This document shows positions 10,322 through 19,182 of a stretch of 64,000 bases of DNA, one piece after another. Position 1 is the stretch's first letter, and every line of letters starts with the position of its first letter. The notes under the pieces are model-generated. The model did no database searches, had not been told where the DNA came from, and saw only the letters and a list, made by a program, of their open reading frames with translations. Source of the stretch: Algoriphagus machipongonensis (GTDB taxonomy: Bacteria > Bacteroidota > Bacteroidia > Cytophagales > Cyclobacteriaceae); the NCBI RefSeq assembly GCF_000166275.1, contig NZ_CM001023.1:434001-498000 (forward strand), read 5' to 3'. Position numbers and translations under genes: made by a program.

Positions 10322-12172
10322 ATGAAAAAAGCATTAATTATTGGCGCAAGCTTATTTTTTGCCCAACAAATCACCCCATTGCAAGCTCAGGATTGGGCTC
10401 CAGTGGAGGGGAGAATCATGACAGAATGGGCAAATCAAGTCAGTCCTGAGAATGTGCACCAAGAATACCCAAGGCCACAAATGACGCGTGAGTCTTGGAC
10501 AAATTTAAATGGACTTTGGGAATATAGCATTCTCCCAAAAGGACAGGCAATACCTACCAATTTTGAAGGAGAAATTCTTGTCCCTTTTGCAGTAGAATCC
10601 GCTCTTTCTGGTGTTGGTAAGACAGTAGGAAAGGATAATGAATTATGGTACAGCACCACATTTGACACTCCAAAAAAGAAAAGTAAAGAGCATGTCCTAT
10701 TGAATTTTGGAGCTTCTGACTGGGAAACAGAAGTTTTCGTCAATGGTCAAAGCGTAGGCAAACATCGTGGAGGTTATGATCCTTTTCAAATGGATATTAC
10801 CGACTATTTACAAAAAGGCAAGTCACAAACTCTACAAGTACGTGTCTGGGATCCAAGTGATGATGGCCCTCAGCCTCGGGGAAAGCAGGTCAATAATCCT
10901 AATGGAATCTGGTACACTCCTGTGACAGGAATTTGGCAGACTGTATGGATTGAGACTGTTCCCGAAGCCTATATTTCTGGACTTAAAAACTCCTCAGACA
11001 TCAATGCCAATGAGATTCATGTAACTCCAGAAATTTCAGGTGCCACGGATCAGATGGTTAAGGTATCCGCTTGGAAAGAAGGAGTAGAACTTGCCGCTCA
11101 GACAATAAATCCGGGACAAACTGCTGAGTTAGCGATCAAAGGGGCTCAATTGTGGGAACCTGGAAATCCTTTCTTATATGATTTAAAAGTTGAGTTGCTG
11201 GATGGTAAAAAAGTAATAGATGAGGTGGGAAGCTATGCAGCTATCCGAGAAATCACAATGGAGCCAGACGCCAATGGCATTCAGAGAATGAAGTTAAATG
11301 GCAAATTTTTATTCCAATATGGTCCACTGGATCAAGGTTGGTGGCCTGACGGATTGTACACGGCACCTTCTGAGGAAGCATTGGTATTTGATATCAAGAA
11401 GACCCAGGAAATGGGTTTCAATATGATCCGTAAACACGTAAAAGTAGAACCTGCGAGATGGTATTATGCTTGTGATAAAATGGGGATGTTGGTATGGCAA
11501 GATATGCCAAGTGGAGACATGGGCAATGGATGGGAAATGAAATTGGCAGTATTAGGAAGCCAAAGTGATAGAGATAGAACTCCGGAATCAGAGGCAATTT
11601 ATAGAGAAGAGTGGAAAGAGATTATGGACGATTTTTACAATTTTCCTTCCATCGTAGTTTGGGTTCCTTTTAATGAAGCTTGGGGTCAATTCAAAACCAA
11701 GGAAATTACTGAATGGACTAAAAATCATGATCCTTCCCGATTGGTCAATTCTGCCAGTGGAGGAAATTTTGAAATGGAGGGAACCAAGATCGTTGGTGAT
11801 ATCATAGACCTTCATAATTACCCAGATGCGAAGATGCCTGCTCCAGGAATTTATGGCAAGGAAAATCTTCTGGTATTGGGAGAGTTTGGTGGCTTAGGAC
11901 TTCCTGTAGATGGGCATGTTTGGCAGCAGAAAGATAACTGGGGATACCAGAGCTTTAAAAATGAACAAGAGCTTTTGGATCGATATGCAGGTTTAATGAA
12001 AAGAATGGAGGAGTTGATTGCTGCAGGACTTTCTGCTGCAGTTTACACTCAGACTACGGATGTGGAAATTGAAACAAATGGTTTGATGACCTATGACCGT
12101 AAAATAATCAAAATGGAAGCGGCTAAATTGAAGCCACTTCACGAGAAGTTATACCAAGTTCCAGTTAAATAA
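10322..12172 (+). CDS. GH2 family beta-glycosidase (beta-galactosidase-like)
   Basis: This is a retaining exo-beta-glycosidase of family GH2. The chosen start gives the signal peptide MKKALIIGASLFFAQQ, ending near LQAQ. An upstream in-frame TTG at 10280 would bury it behind 14 charged residues. The domains follow in order: a sugar-binding jelly roll (EVFVNGQSVGKHRGGYDPF), an immunoglobulin-like domain, and a TIM barrel with the acid/base Glu452 in VPFNEAWGQ and the nucleophile Glu521 in LGEFGG. It lacks the long C-terminal domains of LacZ. In this locus a beta-galactosidase or alpha-L-arabinopyranosidase acting on arabinogalactan side chains is the most sensible guess, but beta-glucuronidase-type activity cannot be excluded. 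Confidence 0.88.
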   Translation: MKKALIIGASLFFAQQITPLQAQDWAPVEGRIMTEWANQVSPENVHQEYPRPQMTRESWTNLNGLWEYSILPKGQAIPTNFEGEILVPFAVESALSGVGKTVGKDNELWYSTTFDTPKKKSKEHVLLNFGASDWETEVFVNGQSVGKHRGGYDPFQMDITDYLQKGKSQTLQVRVWDPSDDGPQPRGKQVNNPNGIWYTPVTGIWQTVWIETVPEAYISGLKNSSDINANEIHVTPEISGATDQMVKVSAWKEGVELAAQTINPGQTAELAIKGAQLWEPGNPFLYDLKVELLDGKKVIDEVGSYAAIREITMEPDANGIQRMKLNGKFLFQYGPLDQGWWPDGLYTAPSEEALVFDIKKTQEMGFNMIRKHVKVEPARWYYACDKMGMLVWQDMPSGDMGNGWEMKLAVLGSQSDRDRTPESEAIYREEWKEIMDDFYNFPSIVVWVPFNEAWGQFKTKEITEWTKNHDPSRLVNSASGGNFEMEGTKIVGDIIDLHNYPDAKMPAPGIYGKENLLVLGEFGGLGLPVDGHVWQQKDNWGYQSFKNEQELLDRYAGLMKRMEELIAAGLSAAVYTQTTDVEIETNGLMTYDRKIIKMEAAKLKPLHEKLYQVPVK

Positions 12173-12183
12173 ATTCATGGATC

Positions 12184-12220
12184 AAATCCCTATTCCTAAA
12201 AATTTTGGACTAGGGGTTTT
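12184..12220 (+). terminator. Weak hairpin terminator or attenuator
   Basis: An imperfect stem pairs AAATCCCTA with TAGGGGTTT and is followed by TTTTGAACTTT. One G-T pair and a short T tract make it weak. It lies between the GH2 gene and the epimerase gene, so read-through is likely. Confidence 0.4.
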
Positions 12221-12256
12221 GAACTTTAAGTAGGCACAATAAATCCAAAAAAAACT

Positions 12257-13378
12257 ATGAAAATAAATGCCTTAACCCTATTAATGAGTTGCCTGCTTTT
12301 AAATTTTGCATGTACTCAAAAAAAATCTCAAGATAAACCTATTGAAGAACCTGAAATGAAAGAGAACCCTTATCAAATTTTAACCTTAAGTAATAAGAAT
12401 GGTGTGAAGATGACAGTCACCGATCTCGGAGCCCGAGTGATGACTTTACTCGTCCCAGACAAAGCAGGAAACCCTGTTGACGTGGTTTTAGGATTTGACA
12501 GTCCAGAAGAGTATTTAACATCACCTGAACCATTTTTTGGAACTGCGGTCGGACGGTATGGAAACCGAATTGCCAAAGGGAAATTTACCTTAGAAGGACA
12601 GACTTATAATCTTCCAATCAATAATGGAGAAAACTCTCTACATGGAGGTCCTGGCGGGTTTCATAATGTGATCTGGAAAGTAGAAGAAGCAGATGATTCA
12701 CAAATTGTATTTAGCTACTTGTCCGAAGATGGCGAGGAAGGTTATCCTGGCAACTTGAAAGTGAAAATGACCTATTTCTTGACTGATGAGAATGAGTTCA
12801 AGATCACCTATGAGGCGGAAACAGATAAAGCAACTCCAATTAACTTGACGCACCATTCATTCTTTAATCTAGATGGAGCTGGATCAAGTGATGTTTTAGA
12901 TCATGTACTTCAGTTAAATGCCAGCAAATACACACCTGTAGATAGCAGTTTAATTCCTTTGGGAAGTATTGATCCTGTGGCAGGAACCCCGTTTGATTTT
13001 AAAAACGCCAAAGCAATCGGTAAAGATATTGGCGTTGAAAATGAGCAACTGAAATTTGGTGGTGGATTTGATCATAACTGGGTGTTGGATAAAAAAGAAG
13101 AGGGTGGCTTAGAGCTCGCTGCTACTGTTTACGCACCAGAGACGGGGATTTCTATGGAAGTTTGGACTACCGAGCCTGCTATCCAATTTTACTCTGGAAA
13201 CTTCCTGGATGGAGGAGTGCAGGGGAAAGGTGGTAAGGCTTATGAATTTAGATCAGCCTTGTGCCTGGAGACTCAGCATTACCCAGATTCTCCAAACCAA
13301 GCTAATTTCCCTTCTACTATATTGGAGCCTGGGGAAACCTATCAACAAACTTGTATTTATAAGTTTGGAACGAAGTAA
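12257..13378 (+). CDS. galM: Aldose 1-epimerase (mutarotase) lipoprotein
   Basis: This enzyme interconverts the alpha and beta anomers of free aldoses released by the preceding glycosidases. The lipobox LNFAC places it on the outside face of a membrane, unlike cytosolic GalM of enteric bacteria. Family motifs are clear: FGTAVGRYGNRIAKGKF, NSLHGGPGGFHNV, the catalytic histidine region LTHHSFFNL (His199-His200) and the catalytic Glu338 in LETQHYPDSPNQ. At 373 residues it has the usual length. It is the last gene of the glycan locus and is followed by a strong terminator. Its natural substrate is probably arabinose or galactose, inferred from the neighbours. Confidence 0.93.
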   Translation: MKINALTLLMSCLLLNFACTQKKSQDKPIEEPEMKENPYQILTLSNKNGVKMTVTDLGARVMTLLVPDKAGNPVDVVLGFDSPEEYLTSPEPFFGTAVGRYGNRIAKGKFTLEGQTYNLPINNGENSLHGGPGGFHNVIWKVEEADDSQIVFSYLSEDGEEGYPGNLKVKMTYFLTDENEFKITYEAETDKATPINLTHHSFFNLDGAGSSDVLDHVLQLNASKYTPVDSSLIPLGSIDPVAGTPFDFKNAKAIGKDIGVENEQLKFGGGFDHNWVLDKKEEGGLELAATVYAPETGISMEVWTTEPAIQFYSGNFLDGGVQGKGGKAYEFRSALCLETQHYPDSPNQANFPSTILEPGETYQQTCIYKFGTK

Positions 13379-13383
13379 ATCAA

Positions 13384-13417
13384 AAAGCCATCCTGAGAAT
13401 TTCGGGATGGCTTTCTT
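13384..13417 (+). terminator. Rho-independent terminator at the end of the glycan locus
   Basis: The arms AAAGCCATCC (13384-13393) and GGATGGCTTT (13405-13414) are exact complements, followed by CTTTATTCTTT. The A-rich left flank gives Ts on the other strand, so the hairpin could also stop the convergent membrane-protein gene. Confidence 0.88.
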
Positions 13418-13433
13418 TATTCTTTGAAGCGGT

Positions 13434-14090
13434 TTAGGCCTTCGGTTGTAATACTTTTTTTGTTGATTTCTTGTCTTGGACTAAGAGGTAGATATAGAAT
13501 AAATCTACCACAAAAATGATCAGCCCTAGATAAAGGATATGCTTGTTGATTCCACCGGCAGTTTTTGATCCAATCATACCGATTAATACGGTAGAAGAGA
13601 AAGTACCAAAGCATTTTGAGATAGCTATCAGCAAGGATTGTCCATGACCTCCGCCTCTTCGGTAAAACATCCGAATAAAAAGGAAAGACATCACAAAATT
13701 GATAGAAAAACCGATGTAGAGAGCTCCTTGGACTATTCCGAGCCACTCAAAGGTATAATAATGGAATACAGAAGATAGAATCAGGAAAATAAATGCCTGA
13801 AGATAAAATACCGTGTCATTGGCTTTGACTTCCTTCCGACCATACTTGAAATAAGTATATAGAATTCCAATGTCTATCCATACCCATAAAAAGTTAACTA
13901 TTGTGGATACATGATACCCAAACACAAAATAACCCTGTACCGTGTAATGGATTTCCCAAGTGAGATTTAATGCTAGGGTTATAAATGGAATGGAATAAGT
14001 TTTATCTCTAAAACCTATTCGTAATGCATCGACATACGCCACTATCCAACCTATACCGCACAAGGCTATAAACAAAGAACTAGTAGTCAT
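13434..14090 (-). CDS. Seven-helix membrane protein resembling PaxB/Pyr4-type terpene cyclases
   Basis: This is an integral membrane protein of 218 residues with about seven hydrophobic helices. The second helix ends in LALNLTWEIHY (Glu46), helix three contains FLWVWIDIGILY (Asp73), and the last helix contains FVVDLFYIYLL (Asp196). A WE motif in the second helix and an Asp in the last helix, in a protein of this size and topology, are what is known of the fungal PaxB/Pyr4 family of membrane terpene cyclases, where one Glu and one Asp are essential. The similarity is recognised by eye, so the enzymatic role is an inference. It may equally be an uncharacterised membrane protein. No prenyltransferase or epoxidase gene is next to it, and it converges on the glycan locus. 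Confidence 0.6.
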   Translation of the reverse strand: MTTSSLFIALCGIGWIVAYVDALRIGFRDKTYSIPFITLALNLTWEIHYTVQGYFVFGYHVSTIVNFLWVWIDIGILYTYFKYGRKEVKANDTVFYLQAFIFLILSSVFHYYTFEWLGIVQGALYIGFSINFVMSFLFIRMFYRRGGGHGQSLLIAISKCFGTFSSTVLIGMIGSKTAGGINKHILYLGLIIFVVDLFYIYLLVQDKKSTKKVLQPKA

Positions 14091-14113
14091 AAATCATTCA
14101 TTGTGATATGCGC

Positions 14114-14142
14114 TTCAAAAGCCATCTTTTTTTGCTTTTGAA
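14114..14142. repeat. Inverted repeat upstream of the membrane-protein gene
   Basis: The 9-base arms TTCAAAAGC (14114-14122) and GCTTTTGAA (14134-14142) are perfect complements around a loop containing seven Ts. It sits 24 bases before the start of the minus-strand gene, where it could form a 5' leader hairpin or an operator. No matching copy was seen elsewhere. Confidence 0.4.
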
Positions 14143-15035
14143 AATTATGCGTAGGCGCTAATTAAATTAAAAACTAGGTTTTTTCGAGTTTTGGTTAAAT
14201 CTACCCTATTAAAATATATTTCTGTTTCACTCATCCCTTTGTGAGGCTAAATTGCCATATAATAATTGAAATCTCCTCCACTTTCGAAATAATCCACTAA
14301 GATTATTTCTTTGCTAATCCCCAAAATCAGAAGTAGTGCAGCAATCACTATTCCCCTGAGTTATTTTTAGATTTAAAAAGGTTCAGAACTAAGTCCTCAC
14401 TCATTTTCCCCAAAAATAGTAATTATCCTGTATAGCCTATTTTTATTTACTAGTCATCATTCCAATTTTGACTGGTAAAAGGCAAAAGAGAAGATAAAAT
14501 ACCGCCCCAAAGTTATGTTAATCGAAGTCATTTTTTAAATAAAATATTGATTTTGAACAGGTATTTACTTTTCTAACGCCTCAAACTCAATCTTAAGATC
14601 TTTGGATTTTAGAGTGTTTGTTGTTGATAGTAAAGCGGTTACCATTCTATTTTTATGGCTTTTTAATAAGCAGCGATGAAATCAAAATACTTCACCGAGA
14701 GAATTTTCTTAAGAACTTTTTTCAATTTGGTATAAATACGAAATAGAAGGGATTTAAGACTTGGGGCAAGCCTCAAAAAATTACTTTCTGTAGGTATAGA
14801 AATTAAAATTGACTGTATTCCTGCCAGTTTTCCATAGCCTCTGGATCATCAAAAACAAATTGAATTAATCGATGAACAATGCTTAAGCTATTTTGGCTAT
14901 TTGTGAAGTAGACAAAGCCTTTCCCCTCACCAGGAGAAATTCGTCAAATTTCTTTGGGTTGATCTGGGCAAATGAGCTTTGAAAAGGTGAAATGAAAAAA
15001 GAAAATGAATGAGGAAGAGGTGGCGTTTCTTCATT
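14143..15035. other. Gene-free stretch of about 0.9 kb
   Basis: This AT-rich DNA has no convincing open frame, tRNA or repeat on either strand. A short frame at 15005-15196 is antisense to the next gene and shows no protein-like pattern. It may hold upstream control DNA for the membrane-protein gene or a decayed gene, but I see nothing specific. Confidence 0.4.
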
Positions 15036-15941
15036 TCAGTTTTCACTCATCATATGTTCATAAATGGTTTGGGAAATCCCGGCCAATTGTTCCGTTCCCT
15101 TGTCAAAATCTGCTAAATTTTTTGAAAGCAAGACCAATACATAGCTGCGTCCATCTGGTAGATAAACGATTCCTGCATCATGATGCACACCTGTGATGGA
15201 ACCTGTTTTATGAGCTACAGAAACTCCCTCCGGAAGATGAAATGGAATGATTTCATTGAATTTCTGATCCTTGAGGATAGAAATCATCTCTTGACAATCT
15301 TCCTGAGTACCTGCCTCATTTAAAGCAATAGCTTCCATGATTTCTAATAGGTCCCGAGCTGTGGTGGAGTTACTTAATCCTAAGTCATAAGCCTTTTGGT
15401 CTTCAACTCCACGTAGCACTTCAATTTTAGCAGCGCCTAAATCTCGCATGGTAGCCGTAACTTTTTTTGCATCCACCAATTCTATCAGAACATTGGTAGC
15501 AAGGTTGCTACTCACAGTAATCATGTTATACATGAGGTCATTGAGTGAGACTTTCGTGCCTATTTTGTTGTAAATAATATCATCGCTGTCATCTCCTATA
15601 TCCATGCTATAGGAACTACCATCCACAATACTTTTAAATTCATTGACCAGTAAAATAGAATCATCGAGATTGAGTTTGCCCTCTTCCTCTTGTTTGAATA
15701 ATTCGATCATCACAGGGACTTTCATGGTACTTGCCGCATGAAACTCCTCATCTGCCTGGATCATCAAATTATCAGAAGGGTCGGAAAGATTAATGAAAGC
15801 CACAGCCACATCACCTTGAATAGAGGCAATTTGGGCGGAAACGAGCTCTTTAAAATCCGCTTTTTGCTCAGTTTTCTGTTGGCAAGAGACAAGAAAACCT
15901 AATAGTGAGAGAAACAGGAAAGTGAATAGACGGGTAGACAT
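15036..15941 (-). CDS. Class A beta-lactamase-fold serine hydrolase, lipoprotein
   Basis: This is a serine hydrolase of the penicillin-binding/class A beta-lactamase fold. The catalytic SxxK is Ser71-Thr-Met-Lys74 in HAASTMKVPV. An SxN-type motif appears in VSSNLATNV and the KTG motif in AHKTGSITG. The omega-loop region RGVEDQKAYDLGLSN may carry the general-base Glu but is not of the canonical resistance-enzyme form. The ATG chosen gives a signal with lipobox FLVSC. A TTG further out (15998) would add a non-signal extension. Many proteins of this type are not true beta-lactamases, so resistance should not be assumed. It is the last gene of a minus-strand run, 125 bases behind the amidohydrolase. 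Confidence 0.85.
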   Translation of the reverse strand: MSTRLFTFLFLSLLGFLVSCQQKTEQKADFKELVSAQIASIQGDVAVAFINLSDPSDNLMIQADEEFHAASTMKVPVMIELFKQEEEGKLNLDDSILLVNEFKSIVDGSSYSMDIGDDSDDIIYNKIGTKVSLNDLMYNMITVSSNLATNVLIELVDAKKVTATMRDLGAAKIEVLRGVEDQKAYDLGLSNSTTARDLLEIMEAIALNEAGTQEDCQEMISILKDQKFNEIIPFHLPEGVSVAHKTGSITGVHHDAGIVYLPDGRSYVLVLLSKNLADFDKGTEQLAGISQTIYEHMMSEN

Positions 15942-16066
15942 AAGTATAGTAGCTGGAGATAAATAGGAATTTGAAAATAGTAAAACACAATTTATCAATT
16001 TCTTAGCTTATGGTATTGAAATGATTTATTTCCTAATTCTTGGTTGCCTTAGCTATTATTAACTTG

Positions 16067-17635
16067 TCAGTTATTTTTCACCATTTCTTTGATATCTTCC
16101 CTAAGCTGGACAGCATCATAAACGATTCCATCTTTGATTGTGTATTTTATACCTCCAACTCGCTCCATTTTTCCTGTTTCATCATTAAGTTTGAGAAAAC
16201 CTGTGCCATAGAGGACTTTTAAATTTTCAATCGGATTTTCATCCACAATGATCAAGTCAGCAAGTAGTCCTGGTCTAATCACACCAAATTCAATGGGTTT
16301 TCCTTTAGGTTCAAAAATCGCCTGTGCTGCATGTAAGGTAGCTCCTCTGATAACCTCCAAAGGATGAAAACCAGCCTCTTGAAGCAATTCCATTTCTTCT
16401 ATGTATCCAAAACCCCACAAATTATAAATAAATGAAGCATCGTCACTAACAGTGACCCTTCCACCTGCATTCTTGTAGTCATTTAAGAAGGACATCCAAA
16501 CTTTATAGAAGTTCCTCCAAGCTGTTTCATCCCAAGAAGTCCAATTGTAAAAATAGGAACCGTGGTTTTCTCTGTTCGGTGTATAGAAATCCCATAAGCT
16601 AGGTAAAGTATATTCCTTATGCCATTCCGCATTTCTTTCGCGCATCAGATCTCTTCCTGCTAGGTAGGCAGTCATGGTAGGATCTAGGATGAAGTCATTT
16701 TCCAAAAACTCTTCGATCAAAGCATTCCATCTTTCACTTCCTCTTGGGTGAATTTTATCCCATTGGTAAGCAACTTGGCTAAAACGATGTTGCTCATCAT
16801 TGTAATTAAATTCTGCTGGCCAATGCTGGACATCCTCATCTTTATATAGTGCTTCGAAAAGACCATAGTAATGAGTCAAAACATCTAATCCCATTCTTGC
16901 TGCATCCAAAGCGTTGGTTTGAGCTACCATAGGTTGTGCTATATGGGCTACAGTTCCCATGTTATTTTCATGAGCAGCATCTATTGCAGCTTTCAAGACA
17001 GCAGGATCATGATTGAAAAATTTAATTCCTTCTACACCTTGTGCTGCTGCCCATTGGACCCATTCTTGGGCTTTTTCAGGCGTATAAACAGGTCCTCCTT
17101 TCCAATCTTCACCCTGTCCTAAAGTATGGAAGGCAACGATTCTAGGAGCCACAATTTCGTTTGAGGCGGATCGCTTTTTCTCACTTTGGGTCCATGCTAC
17201 ATTTGCTGCGGGGACTCCTCGGATTGTAGTAATTCCATTGGCCATCCAAAGTTTATATGGATACTCTGAATTTGGTGATTTTTCCGCCCCACCCACGTGT
17301 GCGTGAAGATTGATAAAACCCGGTAAGATATAGGAGCCGTGAGCATCGATTTCCTTGGTCGCTCCTTGGGGGCGACCTTGATCTTCTATGGGCACATTCG
17401 GCACACCAACTTGGCGGATTTCTACAATTTTATTGCCTTCAATCACAATATCTGCAGGGCCTGCTGGAGGTGCACCTGTTCCATCGATTACAATGGCACC
17501 GCGGATAATTAATCGATCGTAAGGCCCTTCTCCTTCATCAGCTCTTCGATCAGGAGCTGGATTGAGTTTAACTTGGGAAAATACGCTTGAGCTGAGGAAT
17601 ATTAGCCCAAGACAAAAAGTTAGGAGATATTTCAT
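16067..17635 (-). CDS. Secreted amidohydrolase-superfamily metal-dependent hydrolase
   Basis: This is an imidazolonepropionase-like amidohydrolase with a signal peptide (MKYLLTFCLGLIFLSSSVFS), so it acts in the periplasm or outside the cell. Metal-binding features can be seen: the HxH in FINLHAHVGG, a further histidine in GTVAHIAQPM, and the conserved Asp in TVSDDASFIYN. The flanking small beta-sandwich is formed by LIIRGAIVIDGTG and IEFGVIRPGLLADLIIVDENP. The start is set by the signal peptide; a TTG at 17728 is less likely. The substrate is unknown; the family includes prolidase-like dipeptidases and cyclic-amide hydrolases. It sits 137 bases behind the FAD oxidase gene in the same direction. 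Confidence 0.87.
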   Translation of the reverse strand: MKYLLTFCLGLIFLSSSVFSQVKLNPAPDRRADEGEGPYDRLIIRGAIVIDGTGAPPAGPADIVIEGNKIVEIRQVGVPNVPIEDQGRPQGATKEIDAHGSYILPGFINLHAHVGGAEKSPNSEYPYKLWMANGITTIRGVPAANVAWTQSEKKRSASNEIVAPRIVAFHTLGQGEDWKGGPVYTPEKAQEWVQWAAAQGVEGIKFFNHDPAVLKAAIDAAHENNMGTVAHIAQPMVAQTNALDAARMGLDVLTHYYGLFEALYKDEDVQHWPAEFNYNDEQHRFSQVAYQWDKIHPRGSERWNALIEEFLENDFILDPTMTAYLAGRDLMRERNAEWHKEYTLPSLWDFYTPNRENHGSYFYNWTSWDETAWRNFYKVWMSFLNDYKNAGGRVTVSDDASFIYNLWGFGYIEEMELLQEAGFHPLEVIRGATLHAAQAIFEPKGKPIEFGVIRPGLLADLIIVDENPIENLKVLYGTGFLKLNDETGKMERVGGIKYTIKDGIVYDAVQLREDIKEMVKNN

Positions 17636-17772
17636 AAGGTTGGTGGTTGGTTGTAATATTAAAAAAGTCAAAAACCACTTGATTACCAAAGTTTTGTGGA
17701 GTTCAGTCATTATTCTGACAAAATACAATCATTACCAGCTAATGGAACCCAAATCTTAATTGATAATATCAA

Positions 17773-19131
17773 TTAGTAAATATTTAAGTCCAAATAACTG
17801 TTTCTGAATTTACCTTCAGGATCATATTGCTTAGCTAAAGCCAAATATTCTGGAAACTTTTCGTACAAAACATGGAGGATAGCAGGGGAGATTGTGAAAA
17901 GCTTTCCCCAGTGTGGTTTAACTCCAAAAGGTGCCAGAGCATTTTCGATTTTTGGCAAGGTTTCCATGACCTCTTTAGTTTTTGGCTTCCAAGTAAAGTG
18001 AATGGAGATACAATCTTGGTGATAGCAGGGACTCATCCAAAAACCATCAGCTGCAATGGTTCTAATTTCTGTAATCATTAAGTGGGGATAGATTTCTTCC
18101 TTTAATTTTTCCACTGCTAGGATTGCCTCAACGGCATTTGCCCTTGGTACAAAATATTCTGATTGTAATTCATCTCCTGCACTGGGAGTGAAACCCATTT
18201 TGAAATGAGGGAGCCTATCGTACCAAGGCCCTGGAATCCCCATTTGTTCAGAGCATGCTTCTGCTGATAATTCTACAATAGGGTGGAGATTTTTGGTTGC
18301 CGCCTTTGCTCCATAGAAATCATCTCCTAAGTTCTGTGGATTGGTATCCATTCTTCTTTTTACCCATACTTCGCTCACGTTGTTATCCATCCAGTTGGTA
18401 AACAAACTCACACTATATCCTGCAGACATGATTTCCTCAAAGTTGCTTTCCACTGCCGCTAAAGGTAAATCTTGAAAGACATCTTGCCTGACATCAAAAG
18501 CATCTTGTAATTCCAATGTTACTTTGCTGATAATTCCAAAAGCTCCCAACCCAACTACAACGGCTGGAAAACCAGGATCATCACGATTTAAATTCACGAG
18601 CTCTCCTGAAGGTGTCACGAGTTCTATAGAGATTACAGACGTAGCAAGATTTCCATTTTTGACACCGGAACCATGGGTGGCTGTAGCACAAGCGCCGGCA
18701 ACAGTGATATGAGGTAGAGAGGCCAAGTTATGGAGTGCATAACCCTTTTGGTAAAGCTCCTCCGAAAAATCACCATATCTTGCACCGGCCTCTACTGTTA
18801 AGGTTTTATTTTCTTCATCGAGATTGATCCACTTATTTAGGTTTTTTGTGGAGATCTGACTTTCCGGACTATCTGCAATATTATTGAAGCAATGTTTGGA
18901 GCCCAATGCTTTTTGTTTCCCTTGTTTTCGGACAATTTCCTGAAGTTCTTCAACAGACTGGGGTTCTAAAAGGGTTTTTGCTTGGTAAGTATAATTCCCG
19001 GCCCAATTTTTCCGAATGATTTCCTGAAATTCTTCCTTGCTAGTTTCTTTTGGGGTGCAAGCCAAAAAGGGTGACAAAAATCCTCCTGCCATGGCCAGAG
19101 AAGTTGTCTTAATAAAATCTTTCCTTTTCAT
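17773..19131 (-). CDS. FAD-linked oxidase of the alditol/aldonolactone oxidase type
   Basis: This is an oxidoreductase of the vanillyl-alcohol-oxidase fold with an N-terminal FAD-binding PCMH domain. Motifs include KALGSKHCFN, where the His fits the flavin-linking position of alditol oxidases, then VEAGARYGDF and ATATHGSGVKNGNLA. The C-terminus contains a D-arabinono-1,4-lactone oxidase-like part with FTWKPK and PHWGKLFT. The N-terminus MKRKDFIKTTSLAMAGG resembles a Tat signal, with Cys25 in a lipobox-like FLAC, so export with cofactor bound is plausible. At 452 residues it is close to AldO-type enzymes. It follows the molybdenum hydroxylase gene by 51 bases. Sugar alcohol or lactone oxidation is inferred; the electron acceptor is unknown. 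Confidence 0.85.
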   Translation of the reverse strand: MKRKDFIKTTSLAMAGGFLSPFLACTPKETSKEEFQEIIRKNWAGNYTYQAKTLLEPQSVEELQEIVRKQGKQKALGSKHCFNNIADSPESQISTKNLNKWINLDEENKTLTVEAGARYGDFSEELYQKGYALHNLASLPHITVAGACATATHGSGVKNGNLATSVISIELVTPSGELVNLNRDDPGFPAVVVGLGAFGIISKVTLELQDAFDVRQDVFQDLPLAAVESNFEEIMSAGYSVSLFTNWMDNNVSEVWVKRRMDTNPQNLGDDFYGAKAATKNLHPIVELSAEACSEQMGIPGPWYDRLPHFKMGFTPSAGDELQSEYFVPRANAVEAILAVEKLKEEIYPHLMITEIRTIAADGFWMSPCYHQDCISIHFTWKPKTKEVMETLPKIENALAPFGVKPHWGKLFTISPAILHVLYEKFPEYLALAKQYDPEGKFRNSYLDLNIY

Positions 19132-19182
19132 GTAACAATTTCAATCAAATAATTCAATAATAGTCACTTACAAAAAAGTAGT

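Noticed and set aside
15005..15196. Small plus-strand frame at the edge of the beta-lactamase-like gene.
   Set aside because: Most of it is antisense to a well-supported gene and the protein shows no recognisable pattern.
15036..15941. Reading the serine hydrolase as an antibiotic-resistance beta-lactamase.
   Set aside because: The fold motifs are there, but the omega loop is not canonical and chromosomal proteins of this type often have other roles; sequence alone does not support resistance.
15942..15998. Upstream TTG start for the beta-lactamase-like gene.
   Set aside because: It would put about 19 extra residues before a clear lipoprotein signal peptide; the same reasoning removed TTG starts at 10280, 17728, 33078 and 45031.
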